From Pseudomonas synxantha (GTDB taxonomy: Bacteria > Pseudomonadota > Gammaproteobacteria > Pseudomonadales > Pseudomonadaceae), in the NCBI RefSeq assembly GCF_900105675.1, contig NZ_LT629786.1:4030001-4094000 (forward strand): 64,000 bases of DNA. The letters are read 5' to 3'. The notes under the pieces were generated by a model. It saw only the letters and a list, made by a program, of their open reading frames with translations. It did not search any database and had not been told where the DNA came from. Numbering within the stretch: the stretch's first letter is position 1; the number at the start of each line of letters is the position of its first letter. The translations under genes and the position numbers were made by a program. This document shows, one piece after another, positions 43,228 through 52,859 of this stretch.

Positions 43228-45819
43228 ATGTCATCGCGTAAATTTGGACTCAACCTGGTGGTAGTGCTGGCAATTGCCGCGCTTTTCACCGGCTTCTGGG
43301 CGCTGATCAACCGCCCGGTCACTACCCCCAACTGGCCTGAACAGATCTCCGGGTTTTCCTACTCGCCTTTCCAGCAGGGCCAGTACCCGCAGAAGAACCA
43401 GTTCCCCACTGACGAACAGATGCGTCAAGACCTGGCGATCATGAGCAAGCTGACGGACAACATCCGTACCTACTCGGTCGACGGTACCCTGGGTGACATC
43501 CCCAAGCTGGCCGAAGAGTTCGGTCTGCGCGTGACCTTGGGGATCTGGATCAGCCCGGATCTTGAACGCAACGAGCGTGAAATCCAGCGCGCCATCGAAA
43601 TCGCCAACACCTCGCGCAGTGTTGTGCGCGTGGTGGTCGGCAACGAAGCGTTGTTCCGTGAAGAAATCACCCCAGAAGACCTGATCGTACTGCTCGACCG
43701 CGTACGCGCCGCGGTAAAAGTGCCGGTGACCACCTCCGAGCAATGGCACATCTGGGAAAAGAACCCGCAACTGGCCAAGCACGTTGACCTGATTGCCGCG
43801 CACATCCTGCCATTCTGGGAATACATCCCGATGGACAAGGCCGGCCAATACGTGATTGACCGCGCCAAAGACCTGAAGAAAGCCTTCCCGAAAAAACCGC
43901 TGCTGCTGTCGGAAGTTGGCTGGCCGAGCAACGGCCGTATGCGCGGTGGCAATGAATCGTCCCCGGCCGACCAGGCGATTTACCTGCGCACGCTGGTGAA
44001 CAAGCTCAATCGCCAGGGTTACAACTACTTTGTAATCGAAGCCTTTGACCAGCCTTGGAAGGTCAGCGACGAAGGTTCGGCGGGCGCCTACTGGGGCGTG
44101 TTCAACGCCGCACGCCAGCAGAAATTCAATTTTGAAGGCCCGGTGGTGGCGATCCCGCAATGGCGCGTGCTGGCCATCGGCTCGGTGGTGCTTGCACTGC
44201 TGTCCCTGACCCTGTTGATGATCGACGGTTCGGCCCTGCGCCAGCGTGGTCGTACCTTCCTGACCTTTATCGCGTTCCTGTGTGGGTCGGTGCTGGTCTG
44301 GATCGGCTACGACTACAGCCAGCAATACAGCACCTGGTTCAGCGTCACCGTGGGCATTCTCCTCGCTCTGGGCGCCCTCGGTGTGTTTATCGTGTTGCTG
44401 ACCGAAGCCCACGAACTGGCAGAAGCAGTCTGGACCCACAAGCGTCGGCGTGAATTCCTGCCGGTGATCGGGGATTCGCACTACCGCCCGAAAGTGTCGA
44501 TCCATGTGCCGTGCTACAACGAGCCGCCGGAGATGGTCAAACAGACCCTCGACGCCCTGGCCGCCCTTGATTACCCGGACTACGAAGTCCTGATCATCGA
44601 CAACAACACCAAGGACCCCGCGGTGTGGGAACCGGTGCGTGACTACTGCCAAACCCTGGGCCCGCGCTTCAAGTTCTTCCACGTCGCCCCTCTGGCTGGT
44701 TTCAAGGGTGGCGCGCTGAACTACCTGATCCCGCACACCGCCAAGGATGCCGAAGTGATCGCAGTGATCGACTCGGACTACTGCGTGTCGCCCAACTGGC
44801 TCAAGCACATGGTGCCGCACTTCGCCGACCCGAAAATCGCTGTGGTGCAGTCGCCCCAGGATTACCGCGACCAGAACGAAAGCACCTTCAAGAAGCTCTG
44901 CTACGCCGAATACAAGGGTTTCTTCCATATCGGCATGGTCACCCGCAACGACCGCGACGCGATCATCCAGCACGGCACCATGACCATGACCCGGCGCTCA
45001 GTGCTTGAAGAACTGGGCTGGGCCGACTGGTGCATCTGTGAAGACGCCGAACTGGGCCTGCGCGTGTTCGAGAAAGGCCTGTCAGCGGCTTATTACCACG
45101 ACAGCTACGGCAAGGGCCTGATGCCGGATACCTTTATCGACTTCAAGAAACAGCGTTTCCGCTGGGCCTATGGTGCGATCCAGATCATCAAGCGTCATAC
45201 CGCCAGCCTTTTGCGCGGCAAGGACACCGAGCTGACCCGTGGCCAGCGCTACCACTTCCTCGCCGGCTGGCTGCCGTGGGTGGCCGATGGCATGAACATC
45301 TTCTTTACCGTCGGCGCGCTGTTGTGGTCGGCGGCAATGATCATCGTGCCGACGCGGGTCGACCCGCCGTTGCTGATTTTCGCCATCCCGCCCTTGGCGT
45401 TGTTTGTGTTCAAGGTCGGCAAGATCATCTTCCTCTACCGTCGTGCGGTAGGTGTGAACTTGAAAGATGCGTTCTGCGCGGCGCTGGCTGGGTTGGCGCT
45501 GTCCCACACCATCGCCAAGGCGGTGCTGTATGGCTTCTTCACCACCAGTATTCCGTTCTTTCGTACGCCGAAAAACGCGGATAACCACGGCTTCTGGGTG
45601 GCGATCTCCGAAGCCCGCGAAGAAATGTTCATCATGCTGCTGCTGTGGGGCGCCGCGCTGGGGATCTACCTGGTGCAGGGCCTGCCCAGCAATGACATAC
45701 GCTTCTGGGTGGTGATGCTGCTGGTGCAATCGCTGCCGTACGTGGCGGCGTTGATCATGGCGTTCCTGTCGTCGCTGCCCAAGCCGGCACCGAAGGCAGA
45801 GCCTGTGACTGCGGTGTAA
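43228..45819 (+). CDS. ndvB: NdvB-like beta-(1,3)-glucosyltransferase, GH17-GT2 fusion
   Basis: This membrane protein has 863 residues from MSSRKFGLNLVVV. The upstream 45-codon extension is unlike the family and is rejected. Residues 7-27 form a membrane anchor. The next about 280 residues form a family 17 glycoside-hydrolase-like domain with both catalytic glutamate contexts, VVGNEALFREE and LLSEVGWPSNG. After two or three membrane helices comes a GT2 domain with VSIHVPCYNEP, the DSD motif in VIDSDYCVS and QRFRWAYG. C-terminal membrane segments follow. In P. aeruginosa, NdvB makes periplasmic cyclic beta-(1,3)-glucans linked to biofilm antibiotic tolerance. The adjacent dapE matches the P. 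aeruginosa order. Confidence 0.9.
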   Translation: MSSRKFGLNLVVVLAIAALFTGFWALINRPVTTPNWPEQISGFSYSPFQQGQYPQKNQFPTDEQMRQDLAIMSKLTDNIRTYSVDGTLGDIPKLAEEFGLRVTLGIWISPDLERNEREIQRAIEIANTSRSVVRVVVGNEALFREEITPEDLIVLLDRVRAAVKVPVTTSEQWHIWEKNPQLAKHVDLIAAHILPFWEYIPMDKAGQYVIDRAKDLKKAFPKKPLLLSEVGWPSNGRMRGGNESSPADQAIYLRTLVNKLNRQGYNYFVIEAFDQPWKVSDEGSAGAYWGVFNAARQQKFNFEGPVVAIPQWRVLAIGSVVLALLSLTLLMIDGSALRQRGRTFLTFIAFLCGSVLVWIGYDYSQQYSTWFSVTVGILLALGALGVFIVLLTEAHELAEAVWTHKRRREFLPVIGDSHYRPKVSIHVPCYNEPPEMVKQTLDALAALDYPDYEVLIIDNNTKDPAVWEPVRDYCQTLGPRFKFFHVAPLAGFKGGALNYLIPHTAKDAEVIAVIDSDYCVSPNWLKHMVPHFADPKIAVVQSPQDYRDQNESTFKKLCYAEYKGFFHIGMVTRNDRDAIIQHGTMTMTRRSVLEELGWADWCICEDAELGLRVFEKGLSAAYYHDSYGKGLMPDTFIDFKKQRFRWAYGAIQIIKRHTASLLRGKDTELTRGQRYHFLAGWLPWVADGMNIFFTVGALLWSAAMIIVPTRVDPPLLIFAIPPLALFVFKVGKIIFLYRRAVGVNLKDAFCAALAGLALSHTIAKAVLYGFFTTSIPFFRTPKNADNHGFWVAISEAREEMFIMLLLWGAALGIYLVQGLPSNDIRFWVVMLLVQSLPYVAALIMAFLSSLPKPAPKAEPVTAV

Positions 45820-45837
45820 AAACTTGCGCATTGCACT

Positions 45838-45862
45838 AAACGGCGGCCTCTGGCCGCCGTTT
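45838..45862 (+). terminator. intrinsic terminator after ndvB
   Basis: Perfect 11-bp arms AAACGGCGGCC and GGCCGCCGTTT enclose a 3-nt loop and are followed by one more T. It lies 18 bp after the ndvB stop and 69 bp before dapE. Confidence 0.85.
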
Positions 45863-45930
45863 TGCTATAAGATAACGGCCCTTTTGTGTGCCCGCCCCGC
45901 TCTTCCAAATACGCTTTCCGGAGTTTCCCC

Positions 45931-47082
45931 ATGACGGCCCATGCCGACCTTTCGCCGACCCTTCAACTTGCCATCGACCTGATCCGTCGCCCATCGGTCA
46001 CGCCGGTCGATGCCGATTGCCAGAAGCTGATGATGCAGCGCCTGGGCGACGCCGGTTTTGCACTTGAACCGATGCGCATCTTCGACGTGGACAACTTCTG
46101 GGCCACCCACGGCAAGCATGAGGGCCCGGTGTTGTGCTTCGCCGGTCACACCGACGTAGTACCGACCGGCCCGGTGCAGGCCTGGCAGAACGACCCGTTC
46201 GATGCGTTGATCGATGAAAATGGCATGCTCTGCGGGCGTGGCGCGGCGGACATGAAAGGCAGCCTGGCGGCGATGCTGGTGGCGGCGGAACGCTTCGTCA
46301 CCGACTACCCGGACCACAAGGGTTCGGTGGCCTTCCTGATCACCAGCGATGAAGAAGGTCCCGCGCACCACGGCACCAAGGCTGTGATCGAACGCCTGGC
46401 GGCACGCAAGGAGCGCCTGGACTGGTGCATCGTCGGCGAACCGTCGAGCACCACCCTGGTGGGCGACGTAGTCAAGAATGGCCGTCGCGGCTCCCTCGGC
46501 GCCACCCTGACCGTACGCGGTGTACAGGGCCACGTGGCCTACCCGCACCTGGCGAAGAACCCGATCCACCTCGCCGCGCCGGCCCTGGCGGAACTCGCTG
46601 CCGAGCACTGGGATGACGGCAACACCTTCTTCCCGCCGACCAGCTTCCAGATTTCCAATCTCAACTCCGGCACCGGCGCCACCAACGTGATCCCCGGTGA
46701 CCTGATGGCGGTGTTCAACTTCCGCTTCTCCACCGAGTCCACCGTCGAGGGCCTGCAACAACGGGTCGCGGCGATCCTGGACAAACATGGCCTGGACTGG
46801 CACGTGGACTGGGCGCTGTCGGGCCTGCCGTTCCTCACCGAGCCGGGGGCTCTGTTGGATGCGGTATCCGCCAGCATCAAGGCGATCACCGGGCGTGAGA
46901 CCAAGGCGTCCACCAGCGGCGGTACCTCCGATGGGCGCTTTATTGCCACCCTGGGTACCCAAGTGGTCGAACTGGGCCCGGTCAACGCGACGATCCACCA
47001 GGTCAACGAGCGCATTCTCGCCAGCGACCTGGATGTACTGACCGAAATCTATTACCAGACCCTGATCAAGTTGCTCGCCTGA
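45931..47082 (+). CDS. dapE: succinyl-diaminopimelate desuccinylase
   Basis: DapE is a di-zinc M20-family hydrolase that releases LL-DAP from its succinylated form, completing the branch whose earlier enzymes DapD and DapC are encoded upstream. The start [25 protein letters not shown], preceded by CCGGAG, gives 383 residues. A 15-codon upstream extension is rejected. Metal and catalytic motifs are [35 protein letters not shown] and the C-terminal [11 protein letters not shown] with NATIHQVNE. The stop overlaps the rlmA start by 1 bp (TGATG). Confidence 0.98.
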   Translation: MTAHADLSPTLQLAIDLIRRPSVTPVDADCQKLMMQRLGDAGFALEPMRIFDVDNFWATHGKHEGPVLCFAGHTDVVPTGPVQAWQNDPFDALIDENGMLCGRGAADMKGSLAAMLVAAERFVTDYPDHKGSVAFLITSDEEGPAHHGTKAVIERLAARKERLDWCIVGEPSSTTLVGDVVKNGRRGSLGATLTVRGVQGHVAYPHLAKNPIHLAAPALAELAAEHWDDGNTFFPPTSFQISNLNSGTGATNVIPGDLMAVFNFRFSTESTVEGLQQRVAAILDKHGLDWHVDWALSGLPFLTEPGALLDAVSASIKAITGRETKASTSGGTSDGRFIATLGTQVVELGPVNATIHQVNERILASDLDVLTEIYYQTLIKLLA

Positions 47083-47891
47083 TGCTTGCCTGCCCCATTT
47101 GCAGCGCACCGCTCAACGCGGTGGACAATGGCGTGGTCTGCCCGGCCGGGCACCGTTTCGATCGCGCGCGCCAGGGTTACCTGAACCTGTTGCCGGTGCA
47201 GCACAAGAACAGCCGCGACCCGGGCGACAACCTGGCCATGGTCGAGGCACGCCGTGACTTCCTCAACGCCGGGCACTACGCCCCGGTGGCCAAGCGCCTG
47301 GCCGAGCTGGCCGCCGAGCGCGCACCGCAGCGCTGGGTCGACATCGGCTGTGGCGAGGGTTACTACACCGCGCAAATCGCCGAGGCCCTGCCCAACGCCG
47401 ATGGCTATGCCCTGGATATCTCCAAGGAAGCGGTCAAGCGTGCGTGCAAACGCAACCCATACCTGACTTGGTTGATCGCCAGCATGGCCCGTGTGCCATT
47501 GGCCGATGCCAGCTGCCAGTTCCTCGCCAGTGTGTTCAGCCCTTTGGACTGGCAGGAAGCCAAGCGCCTGCTCAGCCCCGGTGGCGGCTTGATGAAGGTC
47601 GGCCCCACCAGCGGCCACTTGATGGAACTGCGCGAGCGCCTGTACGACGAAGTGCGCGAGTACACCGACGACAAACACCTGGCCCTGGTGCCGGACGGCA
47701 TGAGCCTTGCGCACAGTGAAACCCTGGAGTTCAGCCTGAGCCTGGCCGCCCCCAAGGACCGCGCCAACCTGCTGGCGATGACGCCCCACGGCTGGCGTGC
47801 CAGTGCCGAGCGTCGCAGCGAGGTGATCGAGGCGGTTGAGCCACTGCTGGTCACTGTGTCGATGCGCTACGATTATTTCGTGCTTCAATAA
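47082..47891 (+). CDS. rlmA: 23S rRNA (guanine-N1)-methyltransferase
   Basis: This enzyme of the RlmA/RrmA family methylates guanine at N1 in domain III of 23S rRNA (G745 in E. coli). It has 269 residues. An N-terminal zinc finger is formed by C4, C7 (LACPICSAP) and C20, H24 (VVCPAGHRFD). QGYLNLLPVQ and the AdoMet-binding WVDIGCGEGYYT follow. It is translationally coupled to dapE. Confidence 0.92.
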   Translation: MLACPICSAPLNAVDNGVVCPAGHRFDRARQGYLNLLPVQHKNSRDPGDNLAMVEARRDFLNAGHYAPVAKRLAELAAERAPQRWVDIGCGEGYYTAQIAEALPNADGYALDISKEAVKRACKRNPYLTWLIASMARVPLADASCQFLASVFSPLDWQEAKRLLSPGGGLMKVGPTSGHLMELRERLYDEVREYTDDKHLALVPDGMSLAHSETLEFSLSLAAPKDRANLLAMTPHGWRASAERRSEVIEAVEPLLVTVSMRYDYFVLQ

Positions 47892-47945
47892 CCGCCTTTC
47901 AAGCATCCGCGAATGGATTTTCGAATCCCGCAACGAGGAACATCC

Positions 47946-48323
47946 ATGCGCCAACCCGATATTGAGATTTACCTGAAAGACGCCGACGTCGATCACAAGG
48001 CCATCGCCGCCTGGCTCGGCGCCGCCCTGGGCCCGTGCACCGACTGGATCCAGAAAGGCCAGACCTACAAGTGCAAGGCCGGCAGCGTGCCGGTCACCTG
48101 GCTGCCGAAAGCCGTCGGCAAGTGGAACAGCCTGTACCTGGAAAGCGACCAGACCCCGTGGGAAGACGACATCGCCTGCGCCCGCGCTGCGTTCGCCGCG
48201 CTGAACGTCGAAGTGCGCTGTGCACCGGGGACGTGGGTTGAGGAGGAAGGTGAGGAAAGTGCCGACACCTGGATTCGCATCAGCGTAGACGGTGAAGAGC
48301 AGATCACCTGGAAGACCACCTGA
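47946..48323 (+). CDS. conserved hypothetical protein, 125 residues
   Basis: I do not recognise a named family. The protein is soluble and acidic, with no signal peptide or membrane segment. It begins MRQPDIEIYLKDADVDH and contains two tryptophan-rich stretches, TDWIQKGQTYKCKAG and DQTPWEDDIACARAAF, with a C-terminal strand-like region (DTWIRISVDGEEQITW). GAGGA precedes the ATG. An 11-codon upstream extension is possible but lacks a ribosome binding site. It follows rlmA by 54 bp and may share its transcript. Confidence 0.8.
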   Translation: MRQPDIEIYLKDADVDHKAIAAWLGAALGPCTDWIQKGQTYKCKAGSVPVTWLPKAVGKWNSLYLESDQTPWEDDIACARAAFAALNVEVRCAPGTWVEEEGEESADTWIRISVDGEEQITWKTT

Positions 48324-48350
48324 TCCTGATCTATAAACCCAATCAAAAGT

Positions 48351-48438
48351 GTGGGAGGGGGCTTGCTCCCGATAGCGGTGGGTCAGTCACTGAATACATT
48401 GACTGATACTCTGCCATCTGGAGCAAGCCCCCTCCCAC
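48351..48438. repeat. REPIN, copy 4
   Basis: Inverted REP cores GTGGGAGGGGGCTTGCTCCC and GGAGCAAGCCCCCTCCCAC enclose a central segment with GGTCAGTCACTG near its inverse. It lies between the 3' ends of the convergent hypothetical gene and the cold-shock gene. Confidence 0.93.
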
Positions 48439-48456
48439 ATTGGTTCAGTGGTGAAC

Positions 48457-48666
48457 TTACAAACCGACCACATCCTCGGCCTGCAAGCCCTTCTCACCCG
48501 TCACCACGGCATACTCCACCTGCTGGCCTTCGGCCAACGAACGGTGGCCTTCACCGCGAATGGCGCGGTAGTGCACAAACACATCCTTGCCATCTTCCCG
48601 TTGAATAAAGCCGTAGCCTTTTGCATCGTTGAACCACTTCACATTGCCGGTTTCGCGCGTTGCCAT
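48457..48666 (-). CDS. cold-shock domain protein (CspA family)
   Basis: A 69-residue single OB-fold nucleic-acid chaperone. RNP1 (KGYGFI) and RNP2 (VFVHY) are present, the latter with Y where F is usual. [10 protein letters not shown] opens the fold. Promoter hexamers at 48718-48745 place the transcript start only about 45 nt upstream of the ATG, so it lacks the long regulated leader of cold-induced cspA and may be constitutive or stationary-phase expressed. It resembles the Cap proteins of pseudomonads. Confidence 0.95.
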   Translation of the reverse strand: MATRETGNVKWFNDAKGYGFIQREDGKDVFVHYRAIRGEGHRSLAEGQQVEYAVVTGEKGLQAEDVVGL

Positions 48667-48717
48667 CAGTTCACTCCCACTTGGTTTTTATTATTGAGTC
48701 GCTTATTTGAACTGCCG

Positions 48718-48745
48718 AGTATAAGACAGGCTCAAAAACCATCAA
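48718..48745 (-). promoter_or_regulatory. promoter of the cold-shock gene
   Basis: On the minus strand TTGATG (48745-48740) and TATACT (48723-48718) are separated by 16 bp, a good sigma-70 promoter ending 51 bp upstream of the start codon. Confidence 0.65.
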
Positions 48746-48803
48746 CTCAACTTTACATCGCTGCTTTTTTGCCGATTTTCGGCGAATACGGCACACTACC
48801 CGC

Positions 48804-48827
48804 CCGAGCGCCTGCTCGGTTTTTTTT
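48804..48827 (+). terminator. terminator-like hairpin immediately upstream of plsB
   Basis: Arms CCGAGC (48804-48809) and GCTCGG (48814-48819) with a 4-nt loop are followed by eight T (48820-48827). This is intrinsic terminator form on the plus strand, ending 20 bp before the plsB ATG. It could limit transcription entering plsB or form the 5' end of its mRNA. Confidence 0.6.
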
Positions 48828-48847
48828 CCACTTGAAGCAGTTCGCCT

Positions 48848-51367
48848 ATGACCCGCTCCCCGTTCCGCCGTCTGGTGTTTGGCACCTTGCGCCGACTGTT
48901 GTACCTCTGGGTTCGCTCGGAGACGATCAACCAGTCGTCCCTAACCCTTAACCTGGACCGCAGCCGGCCGGTTTTCTACGTCCTGCAATCACCCTCCCTC
49001 ACCGAGTTGGCCGTGGTCGATGCCGAGTGCACCAAGGCCGGCCTGCCGCGCCCGGTGCTGCCGGTCTCGGTGGGGCCGTTGCTGGAGCCCGCGGCGTTTT
49101 TCTACCTCACGCCGGATCCGGACTGGCTCGGTCGCCAGGACAAGCGCGGTACGCCGCCTGCCCTGACGCGCCTGGTCAACACCCTTACCGAACACGCCGA
49201 AGAGAATGCACAAATCATTCCGGTCAGCGTGTTCTGGGGACAATCCCCGGAAAGCGAGTCCAGCCCGTGGAAATTGCTATTTGCCGACAGCTGGGCCGTC
49301 ACCGGGCGCCTGCGTCGGTTGTTGAGCATCCTGATCCTCGGGCGCAAGACCCGGGTGCAATTCTCCGCGCCTATCAACCTGCGCGAATTGATCGAGCACA
49401 ATAAAGGGCATGAACGTACCGTGCGCATGGCCCAGCGCATCCTGCGTGTGCACTTTCGTAACCTGAAGACTGCGGTGATCGGCCCAGACTTGTCCCACCG
49501 ACGTAACCTGGTGAAGGGCCTGGTCAATATGCCGCTGGTCCGCCAGGCCATCCTGGATGAGGCTGAACGGGAGAAGATCAGCCCGGAAAAAGCCAAGGCC
49601 CAGGCCCTGCGCTATGGCAACGAGATTGCCTCGGACTACACCTATACCGCGATCCGCTTCCTGGAAGTGGTACTGAGCTGGTTCTGGAACAAGATCTACG
49701 ACGGCATCAAGGTCAACAACATCGAAGGCGTGCAGAAGGTCGCCCAAGGCTACGAGGTGATCTATGTACCTTGCCACCGCAGCCATATCGACTACCTGCT
49801 GCTGTCTTACCTGCTGTTCAAGAATGGCCTGACCCCACCGCACATCGCCGCCGGGATCAACCTCAACATGCCGGTGATCGGCAGCCTGCTGCGCCGTGGC
49901 GGGGCGTTTTTCATGCGCCGCACCTTCAAGGGCAACCCGCTGTACACCTCGGTATTCAATGAATACCTGCATACCCTGTTCACCAAGGGTTTCCCGGTGG
50001 AGTATTTCGTCGAAGGCGGCCGTTCGCGCACCGGGCGCATGCTGCAACCGAAAACCGGGATGCTGGCGATTACCCTGCGCAGCTTCCTGCGCTCCTCGCG
50101 CATGCCAATCGTGTTCGTGCCGGTGTATATCGGCTATGAACGCGTGCTCGAAGGCCGCACCTACCTGGGCGAACTGCGCGGCGCGAGCAAGAAGAAAGAA
50201 TCGATCTTCGATATTTTCAAAGTGGTCGGCGCTCTCAAGCAGCGCTTTGGCCAAGTCGCCGTCAACTTCGGCGAACCGATCAAGCTGGCCGAATTCCTCG
50301 ACGCCGAACAACCGGATTGGCGCGCCCAGGAACTGGGCCCGAACTACAAGCCGGCCTGGCTCAACGAAACCACCAACCGCCTCGGCGAACAGGTGGCGCG
50401 GCACTTGAACGAAGCTGCAGCGATCAACCCGGTGAACCTGGTGGCCCTGGCACTGCTGTCGACCACCCGCCTGGCCCTGGATGAGCAAGCCATGGCGCGC
50501 CAGTTGGACCTGTACCTGGCGCTGTTGCGCCGCGTGCCCTACTCGCCCCATACCACCCTGCCGGAAGGCAATGGCCTGGCGCTGATCAAGCACGTCAAGG
50601 ACATGAAGCTGCTGTCGGAACAGAGCGACGCCCTGGGCAAGATCGTCTACCTGGACGAACAGAACGCCGTCCTGATGACCTACTACCGCAACAACGTGCT
50701 GCACATTTTTGCCCTGCCGGCGTTGCTTGCGAGCTTCTTCCAAAGCAGCTCGCGGATGAGCCGCGAACAGATCCTGCGCTACACCCGCGCGCTCTATCCG
50801 TACCTGCAATCGGAGCTGTTCATCCGTTGGTCGCTGGAGGAGTTGGACACAGTGGTCGACCAATGGCTGGACGCGTTCGTCGAACAAGGCCTGCTGCGCT
50901 TCGAAAACAACGTGTACCTGCGCCCGGCCCCGAGTTCGCGGCAGTTTGTGCTGCTGACGCTACTGTCCAAGAGCATCGCCCAGACCCTGCAGCGCTTCTA
51001 CATGGCGATATCGCTGCTGCTCAACAGTGGCCAGAACAGCATCAGCGCCGAAGAGTTGGAAGACCTGTGCACGATCATGGCCCAGCGCCTGTCGATCCTG
51101 CACGGCCTCAACGCCCCGGAATTCTTCGACAAGAGTCTTTTCCGACATTTCATCCAGACGTTGCTGGAGCAAGACGTGCTGCGCCGCGATGAAGCGGGCA
51201 AACTGGGCTATCACGACCTGCTTGGCGAACTGGCCGAAGGCGCGGCCAAACGCGTGCTGCCGGCCGATATCCGCCTGTCGATCCGCCAGGTCGCCTTGCA
51301 CCGCGTGGATGGCGCCGCCGAAGCATCGCCCGAAGCGGATGCGGTGCCCCCTAAAGAAAGCCGCTAG
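48848..51367 (+). CDS. plsB: glycerol-3-phosphate 1-O-acyltransferase PlsB
   Basis: PlsB carries out the first acylation of glycerol 3-phosphate in phospholipid synthesis at the inner membrane. It has 839 residues. Acyltransferase motif I is [11 protein letters not shown] (the HX4D box), motif II is [10 protein letters not shown], motif III is [12 protein letters not shown] and motif IV contains [14 protein letters not shown]. The start [18 protein letters not shown] gives the long N-terminal region expected of the bacterial enzyme. A strong terminator-like hairpin lies in its 5' leader. Confidence 0.97.
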   Translation: MTRSPFRRLVFGTLRRLLYLWVRSETINQSSLTLNLDRSRPVFYVLQSPSLTELAVVDAECTKAGLPRPVLPVSVGPLLEPAAFFYLTPDPDWLGRQDKRGTPPALTRLVNTLTEHAEENAQIIPVSVFWGQSPESESSPWKLLFADSWAVTGRLRRLLSILILGRKTRVQFSAPINLRELIEHNKGHERTVRMAQRILRVHFRNLKTAVIGPDLSHRRNLVKGLVNMPLVRQAILDEAEREKISPEKAKAQALRYGNEIASDYTYTAIRFLEVVLSWFWNKIYDGIKVNNIEGVQKVAQGYEVIYVPCHRSHIDYLLLSYLLFKNGLTPPHIAAGINLNMPVIGSLLRRGGAFFMRRTFKGNPLYTSVFNEYLHTLFTKGFPVEYFVEGGRSRTGRMLQPKTGMLAITLRSFLRSSRMPIVFVPVYIGYERVLEGRTYLGELRGASKKKESIFDIFKVVGALKQRFGQVAVNFGEPIKLAEFLDAEQPDWRAQELGPNYKPAWLNETTNRLGEQVARHLNEAAAINPVNLVALALLSTTRLALDEQAMARQLDLYLALLRRVPYSPHTTLPEGNGLALIKHVKDMKLLSEQSDALGKIVYLDEQNAVLMTYYRNNVLHIFALPALLASFFQSSSRMSREQILRYTRALYPYLQSELFIRWSLEELDTVVDQWLDAFVEQGLLRFENNVYLRPAPSSRQFVLLTLLSKSIAQTLQRFYMAISLLLNSGQNSISAEELEDLCTIMAQRLSILHGLNAPEFFDKSLFRHFIQTLLEQDVLRRDEAGKLGYHDLLGELAEGAAKRVLPADIRLSIRQVALHRVDGAAEASPEADAVPPKESR

Positions 51368-51418
51368 ATTGACTGAGGCGCCGGGCGGATTCCGGCGCCG
51401 TTGAAAAGGAGCTGCACT

Positions 51419-51820
51419 ATGAAAAAGATCATCCTCCTGGGCCTGACTGCTCTGCTCGGAGCCTGCCACTCGATGACCCCTACCCCGAAGGCCAGCCTCG
51501 ACGGCGAAGTGTTCTACCTGCAACGCATTGCCCTGCCGCCTGCCGCCACACTGAGTGTCAGCCTGCAAGACGTGTCCCTGATGGACGCTCCGGCCGTGAC
51601 CCTTGCCGAACAGAAAGGCCCGGTCAAAGGCCAGGTGCCGCTGCCGTTTCACCTGAGCTATGACCCTGCCCAGGTCAAGCCCGGCCACACCTACTCGGTG
51701 AGCGCTCGCATCGAGCTGGACGGCAAGCTACTGTTTATCACCACTGAGCGGCACACCGTGCAACTCAATGGCCAGGATCCCCAACCGCTGCGCCTGCGGG
51801 TTGATGCGGTCGCACACTGA
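51419..51820 (+). CDS. YbaY-family lipoprotein
   Basis: A 133-residue precursor from MKKIILLGLTALLGAC. The hydrophobic signal with lipobox LGAC places the lipidated cysteine at residue 16. GAAAAGGAGC gives a ribosome binding site for this start. The longer in-frame start six codons upstream spoils the signal and is rejected. The rest forms a beta-rich domain like E. coli YbaY (GEVFYLQRIALPPAATLSVSLQDVS), predicted to face the periplasm. No biochemical function is established for the family. Confidence 0.9.
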   Translation: MKKIILLGLTALLGACHSMTPTPKASLDGEVFYLQRIALPPAATLSVSLQDVSLMDAPAVTLAEQKGPVKGQVPLPFHLSYDPAQVKPGHTYSVSARIELDGKLLFITTERHTVQLNGQDPQPLRLRVDAVAH

Positions 51821-51847
51821 TCATTCCACAGTCATAAGGAAGCGCCC

Positions 51848-52537
51848 ATGCTTCGTAAAACTCTTCGCCTTACCGCCCTGTGCGCCGGATTGGTGTTCGG
51901 TGCCAATGCAATGGCCCTGGATCTCGGTAGCCTGTCCCAGGGCGACGCCAGCGGTGGCCTCAAGGATGCCTTGACTCAGGGTGCGCAGATCGCCGTGAAA
52001 CAACTGGGTAAACCCGGTGGTTTCAGCGACAACCCGGAAGTGAAAATCGGCCTGCCGGGCAAACTCGGCAAAGTCGCCGACAAGCTGAAAATGTTTGGCA
52101 TGGGTGACCAGGTCACGCAGCTGGAAACCAGCATGAACGCGGCGGCTGAAACCGCCGTGACCCAGGCCCAGCCGATTCTGGTCAACGCCGTGAAGAAGAT
52201 GAGTGTGACCGACGCCAAGGGCATTCTCAGTGGTGGTCAGGACTCCGCCACTCAATACCTGAACAAAAGCAGCCGAGAGGAAATCCGCGCCAAGTTCCTG
52301 CCCATCGTCAAGGCCGCCACCGACAAGGTCGGCGTGGCCCAGCAGTACAACGCCCTGGCCGGCAAGGCCGCAGCTTTCGGCGCCGTGGATGCCAAGAGCG
52401 CCAACGTTGAAAACTACGTGACCGAGCAAGCCCTGGATGGTTTGTTCAAGATGATTGCGCAACAGGAAGAGACCATTCGCAAGAATCCGGCCGCTGCAGC
52501 AACCAGTCTGGCGAAAAAGGTGTTTGGGGCGCTGTAA
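51848..52537 (+). CDS. DUF4197 exported protein
   Basis: A 229-residue precursor. Residues 1-23 form a Sec signal (cleavage after ANAMA). The mature part begins LDLGSLSQGDASGGLKDALTQGAQIAV and is mainly helical. The NPEVKIGLPGKL segment and the C-terminal ALDGLFKMIAQQEETIRKNPAAAAT are typical of DUF4197. Probably periplasmic, role unknown. It lies 27 bp after the lipoprotein gene and is likely in one operon with it, closed by the terminator at 52563-52593. Confidence 0.9.
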   Translation: MLRKTLRLTALCAGLVFGANAMALDLGSLSQGDASGGLKDALTQGAQIAVKQLGKPGGFSDNPEVKIGLPGKLGKVADKLKMFGMGDQVTQLETSMNAAAETAVTQAQPILVNAVKKMSVTDAKGILSGGQDSATQYLNKSSREEIRAKFLPIVKAATDKVGVAQQYNALAGKAAAFGAVDAKSANVENYVTEQALDGLFKMIAQQEETIRKNPAAAATSLAKKVFGAL

Positions 52538-52562
52538 CCCTCAACTGCACCTGTTTACCACT

Positions 52563-52593
52563 GCGCCAAGGCCGCTTCTAACGGCCTTGGCGC
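52563..52593 (+). terminator. intrinsic terminator after the DUF4197 gene
   Basis: Perfect 12-bp arms GCGCCAAGGCCG and CGGCCTTGGCGC enclose a 7-nt loop, followed by GGTTGTTT. It could also stop minus-strand transcripts arriving from the small-gene locus on its right. Confidence 0.8.
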
Positions 52594-52622
52594 GGTTGTT
52601 TCAGGCAACGCCCACTAATGGA

Positions 52623-52859
52623 TCAACGAAAAAGCGGGTACAAGGGTCTGTGGAGCGAGTGATAGCCGCTGACCGGTTGTTGATGCTGGTATGTCGTCAC
52701 GGGTCGGGTGTGGCTGAAGTGGGGACGATGATGGCCCGAAGCCCCTTCATCAGGCCTGTAGGGTCGGGTGGTGCCAACGTCATCACGGGGAAAATGATTA
52801 CCTAGCAAAGCCCCGAGAAACGCCCCTTTGAAAGCTGCAATGGCATTAAAAAACGACAT
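52623..52859 (-). CDS. small hypothetical protein B of the HrpL-box locus
   Basis: A 78-residue protein of unknown family, beginning MSFFNAIAAFKGAFLGALLGNHFPR. GGAG (52869-52866) lies 6 nt upstream of the ATG and decides the start. The longer in-frame reading to 53066 needs a TTG and runs through a perfect hairpin. The first 22 residues are hydrophobic with small-residue spacing (G12, G16, G20) suited to helix packing. The rest is basic and rich in H, P and R. The N-terminus matches that of the 78-residue neighbour upstream when F10 is aligned with its F9: both have A-x3-F, LLG and a proline four residues after the LLG. It is on the same strand as that gene and the HrpL box. Function unknown. 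Confidence 0.55.
   Translation of the reverse strand: MSFFNAIAAFKGAFLGALLGNHFPRDDVGTTRPYRPDEGASGHHRPHFSHTRPVTTYQHQQPVSGYHSLHRPLYPLFR

Noticed and set aside
12383..48438. REPINs as CRISPR-like repeats
   Set aside because: They are single paired inverted elements many kilobases apart with no spacers and no cas genes.
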